Source of the DNA: Ignavibacteriota bacterium
GTDB taxonomy: Bacteria > Bacteroidota > Ignavibacteria > UBA10030 > UBA6906
DNA length: 64,000 nt
NCBI GenBank assembly: GCA_016707525.1
Contig: JADJHP010000007.1
Location: forward strand, 62,001 to 126,000
Direction: 5' to 3'
In this document: positions 1 to 7,708 of the stretch, piece by piece
Numbering within the stretch: position 1 is the first letter of the stretch
Layout of the letters: each line of letters begins with the position of its first letter
The notes under the pieces: generated by a model
What the model was told of the DNA's origin: nothing
Databases searched by the model: none
What the model saw: only the letters and a program-made list of their open reading frames with translations
Position numbers and translations under genes: made by a program

Positions 1-1458
1 GCCCGCGGGTTGTGCGAACGCAAAGCCCAGCGCCGAGCCGAGGAAGGGCGCCGTGCACGGCGTGGCAAGAATGGTCGCGAACACGCCTTCCGAGAATGAA
101 CTCAGATAGGCGCTCCCCTTTCCTTCCTGACGCGCGATCGTGGAGCTGACCCCGGCCACGGCTGCACCCGGGAGCCGGATCTCATACACCCCGAACAGGC
201 TCAAGCCGAAGGCGAACACGACTGCACTCATGATGATGACGAACACCGGCTCCTGGAATTGGAATCCCCAGCCGACCTGCTGGCCGGCAAGCTTGAGCAG
301 GATCACGATCAGAGCGAGTACGAGGAACGACGCGAGGATACCGGCGGAGAACGCCCACCCGAGCCGGCGTACGCGCCGCGGCTCATCACCCGCCATTTTC
401 ACCAGGCCGAAGATCTTCAATGCGATCACCGGCAACACGCACGGCATCACATTCAGGAGCATTCCCCCGAAGACCGCGAAGAGTGCGTAGACCCAGAGCG
501 AAGGTTGCCCTTCCGCCCCTCCTGCCGACGCAAAGTCCCTGTCCAACAACCCTTTCCCGGCACCCGGTGCAACCGTCTGCACATGCAACGGGATGCTGAT
601 CTCCAGCCCCCGCGCCGTACCCGCATTGTCGCGGTACACAAGAACACCCTGCACCTGTGATGGCTGTGGAACGTCGGGTGTGGACGTCACAGGAAGAGTG
701 ATGACGGCTTCGTTCCCCTCCATCCTCACCGTGGTCCGTCCGGTGGAAAGCCCTTCGACAGGATACGGAAAGATATCCGGAAGTGACGACGCGCCGATGA
801 CGGCATGTCCGGACTGTGCGGCAGAGACGCGGACGATGATCGCTGTCTCCTCCACGGTGGCGCTGAACCGTACGGGGGAGTTCTCGCCCGGGGGAACAGG
901 GATCAGGGAACGGTACCGTGAAAAGAGGGATGCATGCGCGGGGACCGGGTCACCTTCACGTACCGGAAGGACAAGTGTTGCACTCCCTTCGCCCGGGACG
1001 CAGGTGCGCTCGCATTCGAGCCAGCTCGCATCCAATCGCACTGTTGCCGTGGTTCCCGGTACAAGATCGGCGGGAGGCGTGACCGGAACGAGCAGCATGA
1101 CCTCATCCGCATAGGCGAATGTGAGAAGGTCACCCTCCTCCACCTTCTTTTCCGGCAAGGGCCAGGCAGGAGCGCCGGCGGTGAATCCTGAGGGAAGCGT
1201 CCACTTCAATTCCGTCGGCAAGCCCGACTCCCCGGGATTGCGCCAGTAGGTGTGCCACCCCTTGTCCATGCGCAGGAGAACACCGACCGTGAACGGCGTG
1301 CCCGGACGGATCTCCCGGACATCGGCAACGAGGCTGACCCGGGTATGTCCTGTCGCATCTGGTTGTTCGGTCGGGGTAGCTCGTGAGTCGGGTCGGGGAA
1401 CGAGGAGGAGGACGATCAGCAGGCTGAGAGCACGAAGGAACGTACCGCTACTTTTCAT
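1..1458 (-). CDS. DsbD/ScsB-family thiol:disulfide interchange protein, partial (3' end outside window)
   Basis: Reading leftward from ATG at 1458, the frame is open to the window edge, so the C-terminal part (further membrane helices and any thioredoxin domain) is missing. Residues 1-26 look like a signal peptide. The following periplasmic domain has the DsbD N-terminal hallmark WHTYWRNPGESGLPTE and a Cys pair in WLECERTCVPGE. The membrane part carries the CcdA/DsbD signatures NVMPCVLPVIALKIFGL and ATPCTAPFLGSALGFAF, whose two cysteines are expected to relay electrons across the inner membrane. The family passes reductant from cytoplasmic thioredoxin to periplasmic thiol proteins. The long N-terminal domain makes ScsB-type more likely than short CcdA. 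The start overlaps the end of the upstream small gene by 11 bases. Confidence 0.85.
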   Translation of the reverse strand, partial: MKSSGTFLRALSLLIVLLLVPRPDSRATPTEQPDATGHTRVSLVADVREIRPGTPFTVGVLLRMDKGWHTYWRNPGESGLPTELKWTLPSGFTAGAPAWPLPEKKVEEGDLLTFAYADEVMLLVPVTPPADLVPGTTATVRLDASWLECERTCVPGEGSATLVLPVREGDPVPAHASLFSRYRSLIPVPPGENSPVRFSATVEETAIIVRVSAAQSGHAVIGASSLPDIFPYPVEGLSTGRTTVRMEGNEAVITLPVTSTPDVPQPSQVQGVLVYRDNAGTARGLEISIPLHVQTVAPGAGKGLLDRDFASAGGAEGQPSLWVYALFAVFGGMLLNVMPCVLPVIALKIFGLVKMAGDEPRRVRRLGWAFSAGILASFLVLALIVILLKLAGQQVGWGFQFQEPVFVIIMSAVVFAFGLSLFGVYEIRLPGAAVAGVSSTIARQEGKGSAYLSSFSEGVFATILATPCTAPFLGSALGFAFAQPAG

Positions 1459-1612
1459 CCGGTTCGCCTTTGTCACTATCGTGGAGGAAGTTCTTCTGCC
1501 AACGTTTACGGATCAGCAGAACAAAATAACCGAATACAACGATACCCACGATCAGGAGCAGAAAGAGATTCATGCTCCAGAACGAATAGGTATCCTGGTC
1601 CTGTACTACCAT
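1448..1612 (-). CDS. Small single-pass membrane protein, 54 aa
   Basis: I place the start at ATG 1612 because GGAAGA lies about six bases upstream. A longer reading to 1687 exists but lacks such a site. The product has a short N-terminus, one hydrophobic helix (LFLLLIVGIVVFGYFVLLI) and a charged tail (KRWQKNFLHDSDKGEPDEK). Its stop overlaps the DsbD-like start by 11 bases, suggesting translational coupling. The layout recalls small assembly proteins such as CcmD or CcoS found near cytochrome and thiol-redox genes, but I see no family signature. The function is unknown. Confidence 0.5.
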   Translation of the reverse strand: MVVQDQDTYSFWSMNLFLLLIVGIVVFGYFVLLIRKRWQKNFLHDSDKGEPDEK

Positions 1613-1692
1613 GAGGGATCTTCCGTGTGTTCCAGGGGTGCATCTCACACATTGTATGAATATAGAGAATAGGGTATGCGGATGCAAGCCGC

Positions 1693-2298
1693 TCAGCGGT
1701 GGAGCCAGTCCTGCAACAAGCGGTCATAGTCGCCGGGCGGCAGTGCAGGCGCCGGCAGGGGGCCCCGTGCCAGCCTCTGGCGGAGGGTCTCGTAGAGGAG
1801 AACAGCGGTCGCAACGGACACATTCAGGCTTTCGATCATGCCCTGCATCGGGATCTGGACTGCGGCATCAGCGAGGCGCAACGCGTCATCCGACACGCCG
1901 CGGTGTTCGTTCCCGAGGACGAAAGCGATGGGCCCCGAAAGGTCCTCTTCGAAGATCGTCCGCGACCCCGTAGTGACGCGCGTTGCCAGTATCCGGTAGC
2001 CTTCCGCACGGAGAGTCGCAAAGCACGACTCCACCGACGTATGTTTGCGCCGGTCCACCCATTTGCTGGCGCTGGAGGAACTCTTCTTCCCGATGCGCGG
2101 GAATTTCTCGGTGGTGTACAATAATTCCACACCCACCACGCCGACGGCATCGCATGAACGGAGAATGGCGCTCACGTTGTGAGGGTCGTGGATATTCTCC
2201 ATGACGACCGTCAGCCCCGGAAGGCGCCGCCCCAGGACCTCGGCGATGCGCTTCTGGCGGCGTGTACTAGGAAGCAAGATGTTCTTCGGGTTGGACAT
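1693..2298 (-). CDS. trmH: TrmH-family tRNA/rRNA (2'-O-ribose) methyltransferase
   Basis: A 201-aa SpoU/TrmH-type SAM-dependent methyltransferase with all three motifs of the knotted fold: ENIHDPHNVSAILRSCDA (residues 34-51, with the catalytic Arg47 and Asn41), FVLGNEHRGVS (126-136) and IPMQGMIESLNVSVA (149-163). TrmH itself methylates the 2'-OH of G18 in the D-loop of tRNAs. The short length, without an N-terminal substrate-binding L30e-like domain, fits TrmH better than RlmB. Its first 32 bases overlap the end of the upstream EamA transporter, so the two are probably cotranscribed. The exact RNA target is inferred from the family only. Confidence 0.85.
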   Translation of the reverse strand: MSNPKNILLPSTRRQKRIAEVLGRRLPGLTVVMENIHDPHNVSAILRSCDAVGVVGVELLYTTEKFPRIGKKSSSSASKWVDRRKHTSVESCFATLRAEGYRILATRVTTGSRTIFEEDLSGPIAFVLGNEHRGVSDDALRLADAAVQIPMQGMIESLNVSVATAVLLYETLRQRLARGPLPAPALPPGDYDRLLQDWLHR

Positions 2299-3157
2299 GG
2301 AGAAGGAAGATGGCGATGATGACGAGAACGGCGCCTGCGGCCTGCAGCGGCTGCAGCACTTCTCCGAGGAAGAATGCGGCGGTCACGATGGCGACGACAG
2401 GCTCGAGTGTACTGGTGATGATGGCGCGTGACGGCACGATCCACCGGAGTGCGCCAAAGAACAGCGAGTGCGGGATCAGCAGCGAAAAGACGGCGAGGAG
2501 GGACAACGCTCCCCACGTCGCACCGTCGAGGCCCGCATCGACCACCTTCCACGGCGGGTTCACAAAGAGCCAGAACAGGGACGCGAAGAGGATCGAATAC
2601 ACCGTCATGGTCCACACGCTGTGCGTACGGAGCACCGTACGCGAAAAGATCGTCAGAAAAGCGAAACCGATGATCGATGCGATGCCTGTGACGGCGCCCA
2701 GGGCAGAGATCGTGAGGACCGACCGGTCGTATGCCCCGACCGCCAGGAAGCATCCGGCGAGCGAGAGGAGTGCTGCACCCACCTTCATGCCGGTCCAACG
2801 TTCTTCCTTGCTCCACACCGCATACAACATCACGAAGAGCGGAGCGGTATACTGGATCAGGATCGCGGTCGCGACCGTGCTCTCACGGATCGTGAAGTAG
2901 TACGTGAAATTGGTGCTGGCCACGCCGATGCATCCGAGCAATGCGAACTTCCAGAGTTCGGTCCACCGCACGCGCAATACCTCGCGCCGGAAGATCAGGA
3001 AGAACAGGAGGAGCAGGATGACGGAGAATGTCACGCGTGATTGGACGACGAGGACGGGATCCAGGCTGCGGTTCAGCAGGGCCTTGGCACCGGTGGCAGA
3101 TACGCCCCAGAGCACGGCTGCGCCGATGATCATGATGATGCCGCGGACCTCTTTCAT
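2267..3157 (-). CDS. EamA/DMT-superfamily transporter (drug/metabolite exporter type)
   Basis: A 296-aa integral membrane protein with about ten hydrophobic helices arranged as two similar halves. Each half starts with a typical EamA stretch: near the N-terminus GAAVLWGVSATGAKALLN, and mid-protein VTGIASIIGFAFLTIFSR. The second half keeps the proline- and glutamate-containing element SRAIITSTLEPVVAIVTA. Members export amino acids, metabolites or drugs across the inner membrane. The substrate cannot be read from sequence. It overlaps the upstream TPR-like gene by four bases (ATGA) and the trmH start by 32, so the three form one transcription unit. Confidence 0.82.
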   Translation of the reverse strand: MKEVRGIIMIIGAAVLWGVSATGAKALLNRSLDPVLVVQSRVTFSVILLLLFFLIFRREVLRVRWTELWKFALLGCIGVASTNFTYYFTIRESTVATAILIQYTAPLFVMLYAVWSKEERWTGMKVGAALLSLAGCFLAVGAYDRSVLTISALGAVTGIASIIGFAFLTIFSRTVLRTHSVWTMTVYSILFASLFWLFVNPPWKVVDAGLDGATWGALSLLAVFSLLIPHSLFFGALRWIVPSRAIITSTLEPVVAIVTAAFFLGEVLQPLQAAGAVLVIIAIFLLHVQPEEHLAS

Positions 3158-3714
3158 GCGACGGGCGGAACCTCTCCGGCAGGCGGTTCGGCCTGCTCAT
3201 CGGCCTTCCGCCGGCACCAGTCACTGCGGTCGGAATCCCCCGCCAGATCGTACAGCTGGGCGAGCCGGCGGTACAGGACCTCGGGATGTGGCACGGTGTC
3301 CACTCCACGGCGCAGGAAATCCACCAGCGCCATCAGGGGAGGGATATTCAGGTCGGGATCGTAACAGTCACACGCATCGAGGTACGGAGCCACCTCCCCG
3401 GGCCGTATCGCGGACGCCTTCATATAATAGTAGAGGGCCAGTTCGTAATTGTCATCCGCTGATGACGTGACCTCGAAGACGCTCGCCAGCCAGAGATAGA
3501 CATCATAGGCGAGAGCGTCGAACTCTGCTGCGAGCTTTTCACCGAACAGCCTGATCTCATCCGGGGTCAGCGACTGGTTCCAGAACAGCAGCCGGTACGG
3601 CTCGACATCGTTGACCCCCTGGCGGAGCGCCGCCTGGAAGACGTCGAAGATCTCGTTGAAGTCAGTGGAGGTCGAGAATGTGTGACGTATGTCGTCTAAG
3701 GAATAGGGGCTCAT
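3154..3714 (-). CDS. Hypothetical TPR-like protein
   Basis: A 186-aa soluble, mostly helical acidic protein without signal peptide or membrane segment. The stretch YELALYYYMKASAIRPGEVAPYLDACDCY (residues about 91-119) and the later EVLYRRLAQLYDLAGDSDRSDWCRRKA have the spacing of two degenerate tetratricopeptide repeats, suggesting a protein-protein interaction role. It ends in a low-complexity EQAEPPAGEVPPVA tail. It is first in the three-gene unit with the EamA transporter and trmH, sharing an ATGA overlap with the former. No specific family recognised. Confidence 0.65.
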   Translation of the reverse strand: MSPYSLDDIRHTFSTSTDFNEIFDVFQAALRQGVNDVEPYRLLFWNQSLTPDEIRLFGEKLAAEFDALAYDVYLWLASVFEVTSSADDNYELALYYYMKASAIRPGEVAPYLDACDCYDPDLNIPPLMALVDFLRRGVDTVPHPEVLYRRLAQLYDLAGDSDRSDWCRRKADEQAEPPAGEVPPVA

Positions 3715-3793
3715 GGTGGCAGGAGTCTGAGCGAAACTTATGAAACGCCATCAAGAAAAGCAACCTGCACCCGCGGGAAGCGTGTCGCACCGG

Positions 3794-6223
3794 TCAGCGC
3801 AGGAGGACCAGTGGCCGTGTTACGACAGCGGCGCCGCAGCGCAATTGATAGAAATACATCCCGGAGGGCAAGTGCGAGGCATCGAACGGGATCTCATGGA
3901 TGCCAACCGGTAGGGACTCCCGGAGCAGTTCGCCACGCCCGCGCCCGAGCAGATCGAAGACAGCAAGCGAAACGGTGACCGGCGAAGGCTGTCCGCCCTC
4001 CGAAAGAACCTCGAAACGGATCCGTGTCTGTCCGTTGAACGGGTTCGGGAAATTCTGATGCAACCGGAGGGAAACGGGCTGCACACCCTCCGGCACTGCC
4101 GTAGGCTGCGCCCGGTAGACGAGGACCCGGATGTCGTCAATATAGATCCCATCGTGCTCCTGGTAGAGATCGGATTCCATCCGGAAGCGCAGGCGGATGG
4201 TCGAACCAGCGAGATGGTCCAGGTCCATCACCTCCTCGACCCAATCGGGTTGCCAACGGTCCAGACACGGCTGGCCCACGGACTGCTTGCCCCCGGTCGC
4301 TCCCGACCCGGGACGGGTGAAGCGCCCTCCCAGGGGCAACCAGGTGATCCCCCCATTGGTCGAGGCTTCGACACTTGCACAATCATACGCGTGTTCGATG
4401 TTCCACCGCGCCTTGAACCGCAACTCCGCATGCGGCCCGTTCAGCGTGACCGGATCCTGCAGCGTGTATGTGCTCGACACGTTCCGGCCATAGTCACCGG
4501 CCGGGCTATCGGTATAACTCAGCCACCCCGAGAACGCGGTGCGTGCCGTCGTATCCCAGAGCGCCCCTCCCTGCGCCGCCACCGCGGTCCAGGCCACGCG
4601 CGCACTATCCGCGCCATCCGAGAATACGGCGGTTGGCACCCCGGCGCGAATGGCGATGGAGTCGCGGCTGCGTCCGGCAGAAGAGGACACCTGCGTCAGA
4701 AGCCAGACGCGGGTACCATCGGCGATGCCACTCTCCCGCCGCATGCGGACGGTGAGCGGAGTGTTCGTTGGTGTATTCACAAAAAGGTCGGACGGCGCAA
4801 TGACGGTGCCGTTCGCCGCGCTGAATTGCACCGTCACGCCATTCGAGATCGTCTGAACACCGGCGTTGACAAGGCGCAGCGAGACAGCGATGGTATCACC
4901 TGTGCGATGCTGTTCCTGGGAGACCAACTCGATCCGGTACTTCTCGCCCGCGAGCCGGGCAGCCATCAGATTCGTCTCCAGATTCTCCTCGGCGATCGGC
5001 ACGATGCGTGACGGCACCGGCCAGAATCCATCCTCCAGCCCCCCCACCTCAACCGTCATCGCAAAGGTCCGCGGCTTGGTGTCAACGTCGCCGTACATCC
5101 AGTCATCGGAATCGCCGTTCGTTTCGTACCCGATCGTCGCCACACTCGTGCCGAAATCGTAATAGCTGTGCGATGTCATCATACCGGCAAGGCGGCGGTA
5201 GATCGCGGAGTCCGGCGGCATCATCGCGCTCCATCCCCAGGGATAGAGCAGCGCATTCGCATACGAATGAAAGTTGACTGCGAGAGCGAAGCCACGCGCG
5301 ACGCAGAGATCGCGGAGTGCTCTGGTCTCGGGCTCGGAGAATGCCGCGGGACCGCGGTACGTGTCCCGGCTGGAGAGAGGACTGGAGCCTGTGTTGTCGG
5401 CGCCCCATTGGTATCCGTAGTTGCGGTTCAGATCCACCCCGTAGGATCCGTCGCCATTGTCCCGCCGGTTCTTCCGCCACATCCCTCCGCCACCGGGGGC
5501 GATGGTCTCATTGTGGACGTAGCCGTCAGGATTGACCACCGGCACGAACGTCAGCTCCCGATGATCCAGGATGTCCGTCACGTCGTCGTTGATGCCGTAC
5601 TGCTCGAGAAGGTACCACATCGTATAGAGGAGGGTCATCATCCCGCCGGGCTCGCGCGCATGATGCAGCGCCGTGAAGAGCGCGCGCGGCTCGGCCTCGT
5701 CGATATCGGGATTGCGCGTGATGCGCACGCCCCAGATCGTCCGGTTCTCGGCCGTGACACCGATGGCTTCGCGGAACGTGATGAGCGACGGGTAGGCACG
5801 GCGCATGGAGTCGAGCTCTGCTTCCACTTCCGCCAGCGTCAGATATCCGCCCATGGAACCGAGATGGAAGTGGTTGACGCGGGACTGCCCGGATGGAACG
5901 GCACGTGCGTTGTCGCGGCGTGCCCTGTCGGCATAGGTACGGGTGACATCCGGATCCAGAACGGTCAGGGTGATGCCGAGCCCCTCCACCCGGGAGATCT
6001 CAGCACCGGTCAACATGAGGGTCCTGCCGCCACCCGGAAGACGAACAGCTTCTTCCACCGGGATACCGGCAGCGCCCATCCGCGCGAGTTCAGGAGCCCC
6101 CGCCTCGAAGCGGACGCGCATATGCGGACCATCACCGGCACGCACAGCGATGCATCCGAACAGGCCTGCCAGCAGCACTGCGGATACACGGAACAACCAC
6201 CGATCAATACCTGATACTGTCAT
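3794..6223 (-). CDS. Secreted M14 zinc carboxypeptidase with T9SS sorting domain
   Basis: An 809-aa exported metallopeptidase. A hydrophobic signal segment spans about residues 10-29. The M14 domain (about 120-430) shows the zinc site HHARE (His188, Glu191), the third ligand His319 in NFHSY, substrate-binding VNPDGY and DLNRNY, and the catalytic Glu392 in TVEVGG, so it should be active. A CARDB/MAM-like beta region follows. The C-terminal ~90 residues (HQNFPNPFNGQTRIRFEV onward, ending MYFYQLRCGAAVVTRPLVLLR) form a type-A T9SS sorting domain, so the enzyme is expected to be exported across the outer membrane and anchored or released. It probably trims peptides outside the cell. It sits just downstream of the secreted nuclease gene. 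Confidence 0.9.
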   Translation of the reverse strand: MTVSGIDRWLFRVSAVLLAGLFGCIAVRAGDGPHMRVRFEAGAPELARMGAAGIPVEEAVRLPGGGRTLMLTGAEISRVEGLGITLTVLDPDVTRTYADRARRDNARAVPSGQSRVNHFHLGSMGGYLTLAEVEAELDSMRRAYPSLITFREAIGVTAENRTIWGVRITRNPDIDEAEPRALFTALHHAREPGGMMTLLYTMWYLLEQYGINDDVTDILDHRELTFVPVVNPDGYVHNETIAPGGGGMWRKNRRDNGDGSYGVDLNRNYGYQWGADNTGSSPLSSRDTYRGPAAFSEPETRALRDLCVARGFALAVNFHSYANALLYPWGWSAMMPPDSAIYRRLAGMMTSHSYYDFGTSVATIGYETNGDSDDWMYGDVDTKPRTFAMTVEVGGLEDGFWPVPSRIVPIAEENLETNLMAARLAGEKYRIELVSQEQHRTGDTIAVSLRLVNAGVQTISNGVTVQFSAANGTVIAPSDLFVNTPTNTPLTVRMRRESGIADGTRVWLLTQVSSSAGRSRDSIAIRAGVPTAVFSDGADSARVAWTAVAAQGGALWDTTARTAFSGWLSYTDSPAGDYGRNVSSTYTLQDPVTLNGPHAELRFKARWNIEHAYDCASVEASTNGGITWLPLGGRFTRPGSGATGGKQSVGQPCLDRWQPDWVEEVMDLDHLAGSTIRLRFRMESDLYQEHDGIYIDDIRVLVYRAQPTAVPEGVQPVSLRLHQNFPNPFNGQTRIRFEVLSEGGQPSPVTVSLAVFDLLGRGRGELLRESLPVGIHEIPFDASHLPSGMYFYQLRCGAAVVTRPLVLLR

Positions 6224-6241
6224 CGTGGGACCCGGCCATCC

Positions 6242-7708
6242 TCACCGGAGCAGAAGCATTTTCATCGTATCCGTGGAACCTCCCGCACGCATCGTGCACA
6301 GGTACACACCGCTCGCCATGCGTGCCGCGTCGAACGGTACGCGGTACGTACCGGGCGTCATCGGGCCGTCGACCAGCGTCGCGACCTCGCGCCCGAGGAT
6401 GTCGAAGACCTGCACACGCACCTGCACGGCAGTACCCGTGCCACCCTGCACCCTGACGCCGATCATGGTCATGCCGTTGAAGGGATTGGGATAGTTCTGG
6501 ATCAGTCCCATCGTCTCCGGGATGCCGGCGTCCACCTGATCGACCCCGACCGTGATCGTACCCGTGCCGCCGAACTGCGTGTACCGCGCGGCGAATTCCT
6601 GAAGATAGGCAAGCGCGACCGTGTCATCCTCGACGATGAGGGTGTTCTCGTTATTGGAGTTCTCGGCGGCGTTCGTCCAGTTGTGCGACCCGGTGATCAC
6701 CGTTGGATGATTCACCCGGTCCCAGTTCGCGCCCCAATCGGCGGAGAGAATGGCATACTTGTGATGCAGAAGGCCACTCCCCGCTTTCAACCGGATGTCC
6801 ATTCCTTTGCCGACCAGGTAGTCATACTGCGAGCCCTGATCATCCTTGCTGTCGATCGCGCCCAGAACGCGGAGTCCTGCGGTGTGCCGCGCCAGCAACG
6901 CATTGGCGATGTCGGACCGCGTGAGCGTCAGCAGCGAGAAATAGATCGACGCCTGCGCACTGTTCACGGCGTCGATGATGTACGACGTGGTGTGGTCGCT
7001 CGGGCTGAAATAGCACGAGACACGACGACCGCCGATGATGAACCGGTGCGGCGTGTTGTCCGTCTTGCGGGCGCCAAAGCGTGAGACAGCAGCGTTGGGC
7101 GACTCGGTCGTGCTTCCCCACATCTCATTGAATTCTGTCACGAACGCTCCTGCCAGCGCGGGGTCCTGGATCTCCATCGCGTTCTGGTAGTCGAGGTTCG
7201 TTCCCGGATCGGTCGGGTTCCAGGAACCCGTCCACACCCATACACTGTCCGCCACCCCGCCGCGACCGTCGATCACCACGAACTTGTTGTGCATCAATCC
7301 GGCACCTGCGTTCACCGGATCGAACGCATCGGTGATGAGCGGCACTCCTGCCGTGGCGAGCGCATTCAGCGCTGCCGAGTTCCTGTTGTCCGCTTCGCAA
7401 ACCACGCGAACACTCACCCCCCGGCTGCGCGCAGCGATGAGGGCATTGGCAAGTTCCGTCCCGGGCGACCCGCTCAGGCTGTAGAATGCCGCGTCGATCG
7501 AGGTGCGTGCGGCACCGATCCGCGCAAGGAGGCGTACGACGAGGTTCTGTTCCCCGTTCGCCGGAGGGACATAGGACGGGAAGGAGGTCGAGACGCTCTT
7601 GTTGAAATACACACGTATCGTCCCCGTCGCCGTCAACGGCGACGCGGTGCTCACGAGCATGTCGCCGGCCTTGCTGGTATCGCCCGCCGCCACAGAGAAG
7701 GCTTGCAC
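6242..7708 (-). CDS. PLD-type secreted nuclease, C-terminal part (frameshifted gene)
   Basis: The C-terminal portion of a large secreted protein whose N-terminal part lies at 7651-9633 in another frame. It contains two phospholipase D/nuclease domains. The first has an intact HxKxxxxD motif (MHNKFVVID) followed by WTGSWNPTD. The second has LHHKYAILSAD and TGSHNWTNAA, with Ser where the HKD aspartate is expected. The tail is a T9SS type-A sorting domain (IQNYPNPFNGMTMIGV to the C-terminal KMLLLR). The first residues (VQAFSVAAGDTSKAG) are the end of a fibronectin-III strand begun in the other frame. This is a PLD-superfamily hydrolase, with nuclease more likely than lipase given the OB-fold-like N-terminal half. 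Confidence 0.8.
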   Translation of the reverse strand: MQAFSVAAGDTSKAGDMLVSTASPLTATGTIRVYFNKSVSTSFPSYVPPANGEQNLVVRLLARIGAARTSIDAAFYSLSGSPGTELANALIAARSRGVSVRVVCEADNRNSAALNALATAGVPLITDAFDPVNAGAGLMHNKFVVIDGRGGVADSVWVWTGSWNPTDPGTNLDYQNAMEIQDPALAGAFVTEFNEMWGSTTESPNAAVSRFGARKTDNTPHRFIIGGRRVSCYFSPSDHTTSYIIDAVNSAQASIYFSLLTLTRSDIANALLARHTAGLRVLGAIDSKDDQGSQYDYLVGKGMDIRLKAGSGLLHHKYAILSADWGANWDRVNHPTVITGSHNWTNAAENSNNENTLIVEDDTVALAYLQEFAARYTQFGGTGTITVGVDQVDAGIPETMGLIQNYPNPFNGMTMIGVRVQGGTGTAVQVRVQVFDILGREVATLVDGPMTPGTYRVPFDAARMASGVYLCTMRAGGSTDTMKMLLLR

